Shown in pieces: positions 5,952 through 14,286 of a DNA stretch of 36,445 nucleotides. The stretch's first letter is position 1. Every line of letters begins with the position of its first letter. The translations under genes were made by a program, and so were the position numbers. The notes under the pieces are model-generated. The model did not search any database. It was not told the DNA's origin and saw only the letters and a list, made by a program, of their open reading frames with translations. The DNA comes from JACVRU01 sp040905885 (GTDB lineage: Bacteria > Actinomycetota > Thermoleophilia > Gaiellales > Gaiellaceae): the NCBI GenBank assembly GCA_040905885.1, contig JBBDQR010000076.1, positions 1-36,445 of the forward strand. Reading direction: 5' to 3'.

Positions 5952-8020
5952 CGCTGACCATCCTCGAAGGCTCCACGTTCTGCATCTGCGACGACCTCGG
6001 AGATATCGGCTCCGAGGAGACGAGCGGCTTCTTCGACGACGACGTCCGCCATCTCTCCCGCCTACTCCTGACGATCAACGGCGAGTCGCCGCTGCTGCTC
6101 GAGTCGAAGAGGGTGGAGTACTTCTCCGCCGCCTTCTACCTGCGCAACCCGGTCCACGACGCGCTCGGTCAGGACTCGCTCCTGATCGCGCGCGAGCGCT
6201 TCGTCGGCGAGGCGATGCAGGACCGGATCCGGATCTGGAACGAGACGGGGGAGCCGGTCACCTTCGAGCTCGGCCTCGAGCTCGCCGCCGACTTCGCGGA
6301 CATGTTCACGGTCAAGGACCGGGACTTCGCGTTCGGGAACCCCGAGCGCGTGCGGCCGCTGCCACCGCCGGCCGTGCCCGTCTGGGACGCCGACCACAAC
6401 CAGCTCCTCTTCACCGATCCCGACCCGGCCTGGAACGAGCACACGCAGGTGATCGTCTCGCTGCCGGGGGAGGCCAACGGCTCCTCCCTCCGCTACACGG
6501 TCGAGCTGGAGCCCCGCGCGGAGTGGGAGCTGGTCATGGACGTCGTTCCCACCCGCGGCGCCGACCCCGTGCGGCCGCCGGAGATCGAGGGGCGCTTCGG
6601 CCACGAGCTCGCCCACGTGCGCGAGTCGCTGGCCGCCTGGGAGCTGCGCGTGCCGCAGCTGCGGGCCTCCTGGGATCCGCTCCGGCACGCGTTCAGCCAG
6701 TCCGTCGCCGACCTGGCCGCCCTGCGCCTGCGGTCGAACGGCGGCATGGGCAAGCTGCCCGCCGCCGGGATGCCCTGGTTCATGACCGTCTTCGGCCGGG
6801 ACACGATCATCGCCTCGCTGCAGACGCTGCTCTTCGGCTCCGAGCTCGCCCGCTCGGCCCTCCACCAGCTCGCCGAGCTCCAGGCGACGGAGGACGACCC
6901 GTCCATCGACGCGGAGCCGGGCAAGATCGTCCACGAGGTCCGCTCGGGGAAGACCGCGAGCGTCTGGTTCGAGCGCTACTACGGGACGTTGGACGCGACG
7001 CCGCTCTACCTCGTCCTGCTCTCGGAGGTGTGGCGCTGGACGGACGACATCCTGCTCGTCGGCGACCTCCAGGAGCCGGCGATGCGGGCGCTGCGCTGGA
7101 TCGACGAGTACGGCGACCGCGACGGCGACGGCTTCGTCGAGTTCGAGCGGCGCACGCCGAACGGGCTCGACAACCAGTCGTGGAAGGACTCGTTCGACTC
7201 GCAGCGCTTCGCCGACGGGCGCTTCGCGAAGACGCCGATCGCGCCGTGCGAGGTGCAGGGCTACGTCTACGACGCGAAGCGGCGGACGGCGGAGCTCGCC
7301 CGCGAGGTCTGGCGCGACCGGGAGCTCGCCGACCGGGTGGACGCGGAGGCCGACGAGCTGCGCCGGCGCTTCGACGAGGCCTTCTGGGTCGAGGAGCGCG
7401 GCGGCTACTACGCGCTCGCGCTCGACGGCGACAAGCGGCCGGTGGACTCGCTGACCTCGAACATCGGCCACCTGCTCTGGAGCGGGATCGTGCCGCCCGA
7501 GCGGGTCGACGCGGTCGTCGACGCGCTGATGGGCGAGTCGCTCTGGTCGGGCTGGGGCGTCCGGACGATGTCCACGGACGACGCCGCCTACAACCCGCTC
7601 TCGTACCACAACGGCAGCGTGTGGCCCCACGACAACTCGCTGATCGCCTGGGGGCTCGCCCGCCACGGACGCTGGCCCGAGGCGCAGCGGGTCGCCCGCC
7701 GGATGCTCGAGGCGGCCGCCTACTTCGGCCACCAGCTGCCAGAGGTCTTCGCCGGGCTGCGCCGCTCCGACACGCCGTTCCCGATCCCGTACCCGACCGC
7801 CGCGCGGCCGCAGGCCTGGGCTGCCGGCACGCCCGTCCTGCTGCTCCAGATCCTGCTCGGCCTGGAGCCGGACCCGCGGCTGCACACGCTGACGACCGTC
7901 GCGCCGCCGGAGCTCCCCGCCTGGGCGGGGACGGTCCGGCTCACCGGCGTGCGTGCCTTCGACGCGCAGTGGGACGTCAGGCTCGAAGAAGGCATGGTGC
8001 GGGTAGAGGAGCTGGAATGA
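5948..8020 (+). CDS. Glycogen-debranching-type amylo-alpha-1,6-glucosidase
   Basis: 690 residues. An N-terminal beta-rich domain (about 1-220; begins MTLTILEGSTFCICDDLGD) precedes an (alpha/alpha)6 barrel of the GH15/GH63-like amylo-1,6-glucosidase type. Barrel landmarks include PWFMTVFGRDTIIASL, DNQSWKDSFDS and NPLSYHNGSVWPHDNSLIAWG. This family hydrolyses alpha-glucosidic branch points of glycogen-like polymers; the exact substrate is uncertain. ATG 5948 is chosen because it overlaps the SDR stop as ATGA and precedes the conserved start. The next gene, a glycosyltransferase, is coupled in the same way, which suggests a storage or trehalose-type glucan operon. Confidence 0.88.
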   Translation: MTLTILEGSTFCICDDLGDIGSEETSGFFDDDVRHLSRLLLTINGESPLLLESKRVEYFSAAFYLRNPVHDALGQDSLLIARERFVGEAMQDRIRIWNETGEPVTFELGLELAADFADMFTVKDRDFAFGNPERVRPLPPPAVPVWDADHNQLLFTDPDPAWNEHTQVIVSLPGEANGSSLRYTVELEPRAEWELVMDVVPTRGADPVRPPEIEGRFGHELAHVRESLAAWELRVPQLRASWDPLRHAFSQSVADLAALRLRSNGGMGKLPAAGMPWFMTVFGRDTIIASLQTLLFGSELARSALHQLAELQATEDDPSIDAEPGKIVHEVRSGKTASVWFERYYGTLDATPLYLVLLSEVWRWTDDILLVGDLQEPAMRALRWIDEYGDRDGDGFVEFERRTPNGLDNQSWKDSFDSQRFADGRFAKTPIAPCEVQGYVYDAKRRTAELAREVWRDRELADRVDAEADELRRRFDEAFWVEERGGYYALALDGDKRPVDSLTSNIGHLLWSGIVPPERVDAVVDALMGESLWSGWGVRTMSTDDAAYNPLSYHNGSVWPHDNSLIAWGLARHGRWPEAQRVARRMLEAAAYFGHQLPEVFAGLRRSDTPFPIPYPTAARPQAWAAGTPVLLLQILLGLEPDPRLHTLTTVAPPELPAWAGTVRLTGVRAFDAQWDVRLEEGMVRVEELE

Positions 8021-9087
8021 GGTTCGAGCCGCTCCGCGTGGCGATCGTCTCGCCCTGCTGGTTCCCGGTGCCGCCCACGGGTTACGGCGGGATCGAGTGG
8101 GTCGTGGCGCTGCTCGCCGACGGGCTCGTGGACGCGGGCCACGAGGTGACGCTGTTCGCGTCCGGCGACTCGCGGACGAAGGCGGAGCTGGCGGCCGTCT
8201 ACGAGACGGCGCCGAGCGAGTGGATCGGCCACACCTACTGGGAGCTGCGTCACACGTTCTCCGCGCTCGCCCGGGCGGGCGACTTCGACGTGATCAACGA
8301 CCACACCGGGATGCTCGGGCTGTCGCTCGGCGGGCTCGTCGAGACGCCGGTCGTCCACACCGTCCACGGGCCGCTCGACGGGGAGCCGGGCGAGATGTAC
8401 GAGCAGATCTGCTCGGTCGTCCCGAACGCGCGGCTCATCTCCATCTCGATGAACCAGCGCAAGCCGAAGCCCGACCTGCCCTGGATCGGCAACTGCCCGA
8501 ACGCGATCGAGTTCTCCCTCTACCCCGTGCAGCCGCACCGCGGCGACTACCTGCTCTTCCTGGGCCGGATGAGCTGGGAGAAGGGCTGCCACCGCGCGGT
8601 CGCGACCGCGATCGAGACCGGGTTGCCGCTGAAGATCGCCGGCAAGAAGCGCGAGCCGCTCGAGGACCAGTACTTCCGCGAGTACGTCGAGCCGCATCTC
8701 TCCGACACGATCGAGTACCTCGGCGAGGTCACGCACGGCGAGAAGGTGGAGCTGCTCCAGAACGCGCGGGCGACGCTGTTCCCGATCGAATGGGAGGAGC
8801 CGTTCGGCCTCGTCATGATCGAGTCGATGGCCTGCGGGACGCCGGTGATCGCGACCGGATGGGGCGCCGTCCCGGAGGTGATCGAGCACGGCCTCACCGG
8901 GATCGTCGTCGACGACTACCGGATCATCCCGGCGGCGCTCGAGGAGGCCGACCGGCTCGACCCGCTCGAGATCCGGGCGCAGGCCGAGCGTCGGTTCGCC
9001 CCCGAGCGGATGGTCGGCGACTACGTCGCGGCCTACCGGACGGCGCTCTCCGAGCGCTTGTCCCGCCAGCGCCTGAGGCCGGCGTAG
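8017..9087 (+). CDS. GT4-family glycosyltransferase
   Basis: 356 residues with two Rossmann-like domains (GT-B fold). The N-terminal domain has PPTGYGGIEWVVALLADGL and DVINDHTGMLGLSL. The C-terminal domain has LLFLGRMSWEKGCHRAV and EEPFGLVMIESMACGTPVIA, carrying the two Glu of the GT4 E-x7-E motif that binds the nucleotide-sugar. It retains configuration at the sugar donor. Coupling by ATGA to the debranching enzyme suggests alpha-glucan work, though other glycans are possible. Its 3' end overlaps the convergent MBL hydrolase gene by 55 nt. Confidence 0.9.
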   Translation: MRFEPLRVAIVSPCWFPVPPTGYGGIEWVVALLADGLVDAGHEVTLFASGDSRTKAELAAVYETAPSEWIGHTYWELRHTFSALARAGDFDVINDHTGMLGLSLGGLVETPVVHTVHGPLDGEPGEMYEQICSVVPNARLISISMNQRKPKPDLPWIGNCPNAIEFSLYPVQPHRGDYLLFLGRMSWEKGCHRAVATAIETGLPLKIAGKKREPLEDQYFREYVEPHLSDTIEYLGEVTHGEKVELLQNARATLFPIEWEEPFGLVMIESMACGTPVIATGWGAVPEVIEHGLTGIVVDDYRIIPAALEEADRLDPLEIRAQAERRFAPERMVGDYVAAYRTALSERLSRQRLRPA

Positions 9088-9884
9088 GACTGCCAGAGCG
9101 GGGCCGCCCGCTCGTAGTAGGGCGCCTCGCCGACGTTGCGCCGGGCGGCCTCGACGAACTCCTCCTCGGTCGCCCCCGAGGCGACGAGCTCCGCCCACGC
9201 GCGCAGCTCACGCCGCGTCTCGGCGAGGTGGTACTCGACGTCGTCGAAGAGCCCGAAGTGGATCAGGGCCAGCCGCTCGGGGCGCCGGCGCTCGATCTCG
9301 TCGAGCGTCCGCTCCCAGGCGTCGACGTCCACGTCCGGCGGCGGCGAGACCGGCCAGACGACGCGGTCGGGCGCGATACGGACGCCGGCCGCGTCGCCCG
9401 CATAGACCGTCCCGTCTGGGTCGACGTAGCAGAGATGGTGCGAGGCGTGGCCGGGCGCGGGGAAGCAGTCGAGGCCGAGCACGCGCTCCCCGGCGACGTG
9501 GACGTTCTCGGCCGGGACCGGCGCGAGCTCGCCCCAGAGCGTGTCGAAGGTGTCCCCGTACAGGCGCCGCGCGCTCGCCTCGAGCCGGGCCGGGTCGACG
9601 AGGTGCGGCGCGCCGACCTCCGACACGTGCACCTGGAGCCCGGGATGCTCGCGGACGAGCACGCCCGCCGCTCCCGCGTGGTCGAGGTGGATGTGGGAGA
9701 GCAGCAGGTGGCGGACGTCGGCGAGCGCGAGGCCCTGCTCGGCGAGCCGCTCCTTCAGGGCCGGGATGCCGGTCGAGGGGCCGCAGTCGAAGAGCGCTAG
9801 CCCGTCGTCGGTGTCGACGAGGTAGACGCCGATGACGCGCTCGGAGTCCTGATGCCGGAGATCCAGCGGGCCCGCGCGAACCAT
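9033..9884 (-). CDS. Metallo-beta-lactamase-fold hydrolase
   Basis: 283 residues. Metal ligands are all present: SHIHLDHAGA (HxHxDH), APGHASHHL, VYAGDAAG (bridging Asp) and LIHFG (last His). The binuclear zinc/iron site hydrolyses thioesters, lactones or similar; the substrate is unknown. Start ATG 9884 is used because the conserved first strand (ERVIGVYLVDTDDGLALFDC) follows. It overlaps the upstream membrane-protein gene by 88 nt on the same strand and the glycosyltransferase gene by 55 nt tail to tail, an unusually tight arrangement on both sides. Confidence 0.9.
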   Translation of the reverse strand: MVRAGPLDLRHQDSERVIGVYLVDTDDGLALFDCGPSTGIPALKERLAEQGLALADVRHLLLSHIHLDHAGAAGVLVREHPGLQVHVSEVGAPHLVDPARLEASARRLYGDTFDTLWGELAPVPAENVHVAGERVLGLDCFPAPGHASHHLCYVDPDGTVYAGDAAGVRIAPDRVVWPVSPPPDVDVDAWERTLDEIERRRPERLALIHFGLFDDVEYHLAETRRELRAWAELVASGATEEEFVEAARRNVGEAPYYERAAPLWQSYAGLRRWRDKRSESAVR

Positions 9885-10534
9885 CCGGCCAATGCTACGG
9901 CGAACACGTCGAAGCAGACGTAGCCGCTCGCGACGCCGCTCGGCGGGTTCCCCTGGGGGATTCCGAGCCCGGGCAGCTCCGGGTGCCAGGTCCAGACCCC
10001 GAGCCAGGTGCCGTAGAGCTCGAGGGCCATCACAACCGCGAACACGCCCGCATAGAGGCTGCGGTTCCGGCCGCGCCAGAGGAAGAAGAGGAGCAGCGGC
10101 ACGCCGAAGGCGCCGGCCGCGTCCAGGCGCGGCAGGAAGCCGAGCCCCGCGATCCCCCAGGCGGCCGCCACGAAGGCGGCGACGCCGACGAGAGCGCGCG
10201 TGTGCCGCCGCAGGGCGACGCTGACGCCGAGCCCGGCGAGGTAGACGAGCCCGTGCCCGGGCGGGATGTAGGCCGGCAGGTTCTCCAGCCGGTACGAGTA
10301 GACGCCCCAGAGCAGCGAGCCCGTCACCTCGCCGACGGTCGCGGCCACGATCACGAGCGCCACGCGCAGCCGCTGCTCGGCGGCGAGCGGCACGCAGGCC
10401 GCGAGGAGCACCGCCCACGTGACCGCGGCGATCGCGAGCTGCCGGCCTTGCCCGCCCGTGTCCACGGCCAGGAAGGCGAGCAGGTAGGCGGGGATCGCTA
10501 GGCCGTACCAGGCGGGCGCTTCAGGCCTTCGCAC
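9797..10534 (-). CDS. Multi-pass membrane protein of unknown function
   Basis: 245 residues with about seven hydrophobic helices from residue 10 to 220. A middle loop contains GVYSYRLENLPAYIPPGHGLVYL and a later one GVWTWHPELPG and GNPPSGVASGYVCFDV. Conserved-looking Pro, Trp and His in these loops suggest a ligand site, but I do not recognise the family. Start GTG 10534 overlaps the end of the cystathionine synthase gene by 14 nt. The last 30 residues, which overlap the MBL gene, are Ser/Thr-rich and low complexity, so the original stop may have been lost. Confidence 0.65.
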   Translation of the reverse strand: MRRPEAPAWYGLAIPAYLLAFLAVDTGGQGRQLAIAAVTWAVLLAACVPLAAEQRLRVALVIVAATVGEVTGSLLWGVYSYRLENLPAYIPPGHGLVYLAGLGVSVALRRHTRALVGVAAFVAAAWGIAGLGFLPRLDAAGAFGVPLLLFFLWRGRNRSLYAGVFAVVMALELYGTWLGVWTWHPELPGLGIPQGNPPSGVASGYVCFDVFAVALAGWFARARWISGIRTPSASSASTSSTPTTG

Positions 10535-11672
10535 GCGTGCCGACGCGCGCCAGCGCCGCCTCGAGGTCGGCGACGAGGTCGTCGGCCGACTCGATCCCCA
10601 CCGAGAGCCTGATCAGGTTGCGCGGCGCGGCGAAGGGCGCGTCGGCGGTCGAGGCGTGGGTCATGCGGGCCGGATGCTCGATCAGGCTCTCGACGCCGCC
10701 GAGGCTCTCCGCGAGCGCGAACAGCTTCGTCGCCTTGCAGATCGCGAGCGCGTCCTCCTCCGAGTGGGCGAGGAAGGAGACCATGCCGCCGAAGTCGCTC
10801 ATCTGCCGCCGCGCGATCTCGTGGTGCCGGTGGCTCTCCAGCCCTGGGTAGAGCACCTCCTCGACGGCGGGATGCCCGTCGAGGAAGCCGGCGATCCGGC
10901 GCGCGTTGTCGCAGTGCTTCTCCATCCGCACGGCGAGCGTCTTCACCCCGCGGAGGACGAGCCACGCGTCGAACGGGCCGGGGATCGCGCCGAGCGACTT
11001 CTGGAGGAAGAAGAGCCGCTCCGCGATCGTCGGGTCGTTCGTGGCCACGAAGCCGCCGACGACGTCCGAGTGCCCGCCCAGGTACTTCGTCGTCGAGTGG
11101 ACGACGACGTCGGCGCCGAGCTCCAGCGGCCGCTGGAGGTAGGGCGTGGCGAACGTGTTGTCCACGACGAGCAGCGCGCCGGCGGCGTGGGCCGCCTCGG
11201 CGGCGGCGCGGATGTCGATCACGTTCAGCATCGGGTTCGAGGGCGTCTCCACCCAGACCATCCGCGTGCGCTCGTCGAGGTGGGCGGCGAGGTTTGCGTT
11301 GAACTCGTCCGCGGGCACGTAGGCGAACTCGTAGCCCTTCGGCTCGTAGACCTGCGAGGTCATCCGGTAGACGCCGCCGTAGACGTCCGCGATCAGCACG
11401 ACGCGGTCGCCGGGGTTGACGAGGTGCATCAGCGTCGTCGTCGCGCCGAGGCCCGAGGAGTAGGCGATCCCGTGCTCGGCGCCCTCGAGCGAGGCGAGGC
11501 AGGTCTGGAGCGCCGTCCGCGTCGGGTTGGCGACGCGCGAGTAGTCGTAGCCCTTGTGCTTCCCGACCTCCTCCTGCACGTACGTGGAGGTCTGGTAGAT
11601 CGGGACGATCACCGCGCCCGTGGCGGGGTCCGGCTCCTGGCCTTCGTGGATCGCTCGGGTCTCGAAGTCCAC
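10521..11672 (-). CDS. metB: Cystathionine gamma-synthase / gamma-lyase family enzyme
   Basis: 383 residues, a full-length Cys/Met-metabolism PLP enzyme. YSRVANPTR and SSGLGATT bind the cofactor phosphate, VDNTFATPYLQRPLE holds the Asp that contacts the pyridine nitrogen, and STTKYLGGHSD holds the Schiff-base Lys. The family joins O-succinyl/acetyl-homoserine with cysteine (gamma-synthase) or splits cystathionine to cysteine (gamma-lyase). With a cystathionine beta-synthase gene about 2.6 kb away, reverse transsulfuration is plausible. Sequence alone does not separate the two. Start GTG 11672 sits 6 nt after a -10 box. Confidence 0.88.
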   Translation of the reverse strand: MDFETRAIHEGQEPDPATGAVIVPIYQTSTYVQEEVGKHKGYDYSRVANPTRTALQTCLASLEGAEHGIAYSSGLGATTTLMHLVNPGDRVVLIADVYGGVYRMTSQVYEPKGYEFAYVPADEFNANLAAHLDERTRMVWVETPSNPMLNVIDIRAAAEAAHAAGALLVVDNTFATPYLQRPLELGADVVVHSTTKYLGGHSDVVGGFVATNDPTIAERLFFLQKSLGAIPGPFDAWLVLRGVKTLAVRMEKHCDNARRIAGFLDGHPAVEEVLYPGLESHRHHEIARRQMSDFGGMVSFLAHSEEDALAICKATKLFALAESLGGVESLIEHPARMTHASTADAPFAAPRNLIRLSVGIESADDLVADLEAALARVGTRAKA

Positions 11673-11678
11673 CCCGTG

Positions 11679-11684
11679 ATCGTA
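11679..11684 (-). promoter_or_regulatory. -10 box TACGAT, leaderless start of metB
   Basis: TACGAT reads towards metB and ends 6 nt before GTG 11672. There is no Shine-Dalgarno in the 6-nt gap. Confidence 0.55.
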
Positions 11685-11689
11685 CCCCT

Positions 11690-11718
11690 CCCCACGGAAT
11701 GCTCCGCATTCCGCGGGG
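11690..11718. terminator. Hairpin between YcaQ-like gene and metB
   Basis: CCCC-A-CGGAATGC / GCATTCCG-C-GGGG with a TCC loop and one A-C mismatch. It follows the YcaQ-like gene by 5 nt and lies just upstream of the metB -10 box, so it fits a terminator that insulates metB. No U tract. Confidence 0.5.
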
Positions 11719-11723
11719 GCCCC

Positions 11724-12692
11724 CTATTTGGCGCCGAGCCAGCGTCCGAGGTCGGCGAGCGCCTCGTCCAGCCGCGACGTGTCTCCCCAGGCTCCGAGCA
11801 CGCGCAGCTCGCGCGCCTTGCGGTCGAAGACGGGCTCGACGCGGCCCACGACCCGGTCGCCCTGGAGGATCGGCAGGACGTAGTAGCCGTACTCCCGCTT
11901 CGCCTTCGGCACGTACATCTCCAGCCGGTAGCGGAAGTCCCAAAGCGCCTCCGCCCGCTCGCGGTCGTAGACCAGCCGGTCGAACGGGGACAGGACGGTG
12001 ACCCGGTCGGGGACCGGCCCGTCGACGAGGTCGGGGTGCGCCCGCCACTCGCCTCGCTCCAACCAGACCCCCTCGGCCCGCCGCCGCTTCTCGGCCAGGA
12101 GCCGCTCGGCCTCGCGGAGGGGCACCTTCTCGGTCTCCGGGTACCAGCGCCCGGCCAGGTCCCAGAGCCGCTGCCCGTTGCGGCGGCCGGCGACGGCGAC
12201 GAGGCCGCGGGAGTGCAGGACCCCGAGCATCACGGCGACGTTTCGGGTACCCCACCAGCGGCTGTCGGGGCTCCACTGCGTCACCGAGAGGTCCCGAAGC
12301 TCGCGCGAGAGCAGCGGCCCGTGCGACTCGAGCTCGCGGAGCACGTAGCGCTTGAACCGCGCGTTCGCCTTCAGGAACTCGGTCCCCCGCGCGCTCCGGC
12401 GGTTGCGCATCCGCGCCTGGATCAGCGGCAGGTCCTCGATCGGGTAGACGAACGCGTTCCACTCGAAGAGCCGCTTCTCCTCCCAGAGCAGCCGGTCGAG
12501 CTCGGCGCGGTCGTACGGGCCGAGGCGGCTGAAGGGGACGAGGTACTGCGGCGGCGCGACGGTCGAGATCGGGTCGATCTGGAGGAAGCCGAGCAGGCGC
12601 ACGGACTCGAGCACCGACGTGGCGGAGCCGTCGAGCACCTGTGTGCGGACGGCGATCCGCCGGGCTTGGGAGACTGTGACGGGAGTGGACAC
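11724..12692 (-). CDS. YcaQ/AlkX-like winged-helix DNA glycosylase family protein
   Basis: 322 residues of the HTH_42 family. The N-terminal winged helices carry LGFLQIDPIS, where QID corresponds to the Q-x-D catalytic motif of YcaQ. Further marks are LWEEKRLFEWNAFVYPIEDLP, VLSPFDRLVYDRERAEALWDF, and YVPKAKREYGYYVLPILQGDRVVGRVEP near the C-terminus. YcaQ-type enzymes unhook interstrand crosslinks and excise bulky alkylated purines, and this member is likely similar. Start GTG 12692 overlaps the 5' end of the divergent methyltransferase gene. A weak -10 (TACGAA) lies 7 nt upstream, inside that gene. Confidence 0.85.
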   Translation of the reverse strand: MSTPVTVSQARRIAVRTQVLDGSATSVLESVRLLGFLQIDPISTVAPPQYLVPFSRLGPYDRAELDRLLWEEKRLFEWNAFVYPIEDLPLIQARMRNRRSARGTEFLKANARFKRYVLRELESHGPLLSRELRDLSVTQWSPDSRWWGTRNVAVMLGVLHSRGLVAVAGRRNGQRLWDLAGRWYPETEKVPLREAERLLAEKRRRAEGVWLERGEWRAHPDLVDGPVPDRVTVLSPFDRLVYDRERAEALWDFRYRLEMYVPKAKREYGYYVLPILQGDRVVGRVEPVFDRKARELRVLGAWGDTSRLDEALADLGRWLGAK

Positions 12693-13323
12693 GGCCGAGT
12701 TCGTACTTTCCCAGCTGCCGCCGGCGCCCGCCAGGGTGCTCGAGATCGGGACCGGCGGCGAGGGAGCGCTCGCGCGCGTGCTCTACGGAGCGGGCTACGA
12801 CGTGGTCGCGATCGACCCCGCCGCGCCGCAGGAAGAGGGGATCTTCAGGCGCCTGAAGATCGAGGAGCTGGGCGACGACGAGCGCTTCGACGCGGTCGTC
12901 GCCGTGCTTACGCTCCACCACGTCACCGACCTCGGGCCGGTGCTCGACAAGATCCGTGACCACCTGCTGCCGGGCGGCGTGCTGGTGCTCGAGGAGATCG
13001 GCTGGGACCGGCTGGACGAGCCGACGGCGGACTGGTTCTACGGGCAGCAGCGCGCGCTCGCCGCCGCCACCGGCGCCGGGGCGGCCGCGAGCCTGGACGA
13101 GCTGCGGGTGGAGTGGGCGGACGAGCACGTCGGCCTCCACGGCTACCAAGCGATGCGCGAGGAGCTCGACAATCGCTTTCTGGAGCGCTTCTTCTCCTGG
13201 GAGCCCTTCCTCTACCGCTACCTGGACGAGAGCGTCGCGACGGGATCGCTCGAGCGGGGCCTGATCGAGGCGGACGCGATCCAGGCGCTCGGGTGGCGCT
13301 TCGTCGGCGAGGCCCTCGGGTAG
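12676..13323 (+). CDS. Class I SAM-dependent methyltransferase
   Basis: 215 residues from GTG 12676 (GTG 12685 equally possible). A Rossmann-like methyltransferase fold: VLEIGTGGEGALARVL is the SAM glycine motif, VVAIDPAAP the acidic end of strand 2, FDAVVAVLTLHHV motif IV, and LLPGGVLVLEEIGWD motif VI. The substrate is unknown. The C-terminal half (YQAMREELDNRFLERFFSWEPFLYRYL region) is helical and may cap the active site. Divergent from the YcaQ-like gene, with the two coding regions overlapping by 8-17 nt at their 5' ends. Confidence 0.82.
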   Translation: MTGVDTAEFVLSQLPPAPARVLEIGTGGEGALARVLYGAGYDVVAIDPAAPQEEGIFRRLKIEELGDDERFDAVVAVLTLHHVTDLGPVLDKIRDHLLPGGVLVLEEIGWDRLDEPTADWFYGQQRALAAATGAGAAASLDELRVEWADEHVGLHGYQAMREELDNRFLERFFSWEPFLYRYLDESVATGSLERGLIEADAIQALGWRFVGEALG

Positions 13324-13327
13324 CGGA

Positions 13328-13654
13328 TCACTCGCCCGGTCGGCGATACCCGATGCTCTTGCTCTTCGCCAGCGCCTCGAGCGTCTCTTCCACGGTCATC
13401 AGGACCGTGGTGTCGACCGAGGCCAGGGCGCCGCCCGCTGCGATCGCGAGGACGGCGCCGGCCGCCGAGACGTTGTCGGGCGCCTCGAGGATCACGTAGC
13501 CGTCGTACTCGCCGAAGCCGTACCAGAAGCCCTGCAGGCTGCCCCCGACCTGCTCGAGGTAGGCGCGCGCCGCGTCGCGGCGGTCCTCGGGGTTCTGGAT
13601 GAGCCGCGCCCACGTCTCGGGCGTGTAGCTGAAGCGCATGAGGTAGGCAGGCAT
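13328..13654 (-). CDS. GYD-domain-like small protein
   Basis: 108 residues. It starts MPAYLMRFSYTPETWARL and carries FGEYDGYVILEAPDNVSA, a pattern of the GYD family (ferredoxin-like alpha/beta proteins with a conserved G-x-YD). Family members form oligomers; their role is unknown. GGGAGG six nt before ATG 13654 supports the start, one of the few clear Shine-Dalgarno sites here. It ends with a basic tail (SIGYRRPGE) and is convergent with the methyltransferase gene, 4 nt apart. Confidence 0.75.
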   Translation of the reverse strand: MPAYLMRFSYTPETWARLIQNPEDRRDAARAYLEQVGGSLQGFWYGFGEYDGYVILEAPDNVSAAGAVLAIAAGGALASVDTTVLMTVEETLEALAKSKSIGYRRPGE

Positions 13655-13683
13655 GGGACCTCCCGGTCGTCGGTCGGGAGAGC

Positions 13684-14286
13684 CTAGCCCTCGGCGTGCC
13701 AGTCGGCGCGCGTGTTCAGGTGGGGGAAGGGCTCGGCGGGCACGGGCACGTCGAGCGCCCGGCAGAGCGGCTCCCAGCCGGCCGCCGGGCTCCACTCGAC
13801 GAGTCGGTCGCGAGGCGCCGTGCGGCGCACGTCGGCGTTGTGCCGCGCGTAGAAGCGCTGCGCGGTCTCTGCGTCGTCCCACTGCTCGCCGAGCTCGCGG
13901 ACGAGCAGCTCGTGGAACATGGCCAGCCAGTCGCCGTACTCGGGCAGCGAGTCCCGGCGCGCCTCCACGAGGATCGTCTCGTCGACGCTCTCCCACCACT
14001 CGCGAGCGCTGGGGCGGGTCGAGAGGACGACGACCGCATCCGGGTGCGCCTGCGCGAGCTCCCGCCAGAAGGCCGACGCCGGCCAGTCCACGGCGGCGAC
14101 GCAGTCCGGCGGGAAGGTGCGCCAGTCCACCGGCTCGCCGCGGATCGCCGCCCGCCAGACGGGCACGTCCTCGAGGTGGTCGAAGACCTCGTGCATGTGG
14201 TAGCAGCGCCCTCCGAGCAACCGCTCGAGCGCGACCTTCAGCGACCTCGTCGCCGTCCGCGGGAGACCCGCGCCCACGACTCTCAT
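13684..14286 (-). CDS. Sulfotransferase-family protein
   Basis: 200 residues. The N-terminus MRVVGAGLPRTATRSLKVAL matches the 5'-phosphosulfate-binding loop of eukaryote-like sulfotransferases. VVVLSTRPSAREWWESV matches the 3'-phosphate-binding strand, and HNADVRRTAPRDRLVEW the later PAPS-contact region. Such enzymes move a sulfuryl group from PAPS to an acceptor; the acceptor is unknown. The ATG overlaps the CBS stop by one base (TGATG), so the gene is coupled to cystathionine beta-synthase, keeping sulfur metabolism in one transcript. Confidence 0.78.
   Translation of the reverse strand: MRVVGAGLPRTATRSLKVALERLLGGRCYHMHEVFDHLEDVPVWRAAIRGEPVDWRTFPPDCVAAVDWPASAFWRELAQAHPDAVVVLSTRPSAREWWESVDETILVEARRDSLPEYGDWLAMFHELLVRELGEQWDDAETAQRFYARHNADVRRTAPRDRLVEWSPAAGWEPLCRALDVPVPAEPFPHLNTRADWHAEG

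Noticed and set aside
6062..7885. A 607-codon open frame antisense to the debranching enzyme
   Set aside because: Low-complexity composition and full overlap with a gene bearing recognisable catalytic motifs.
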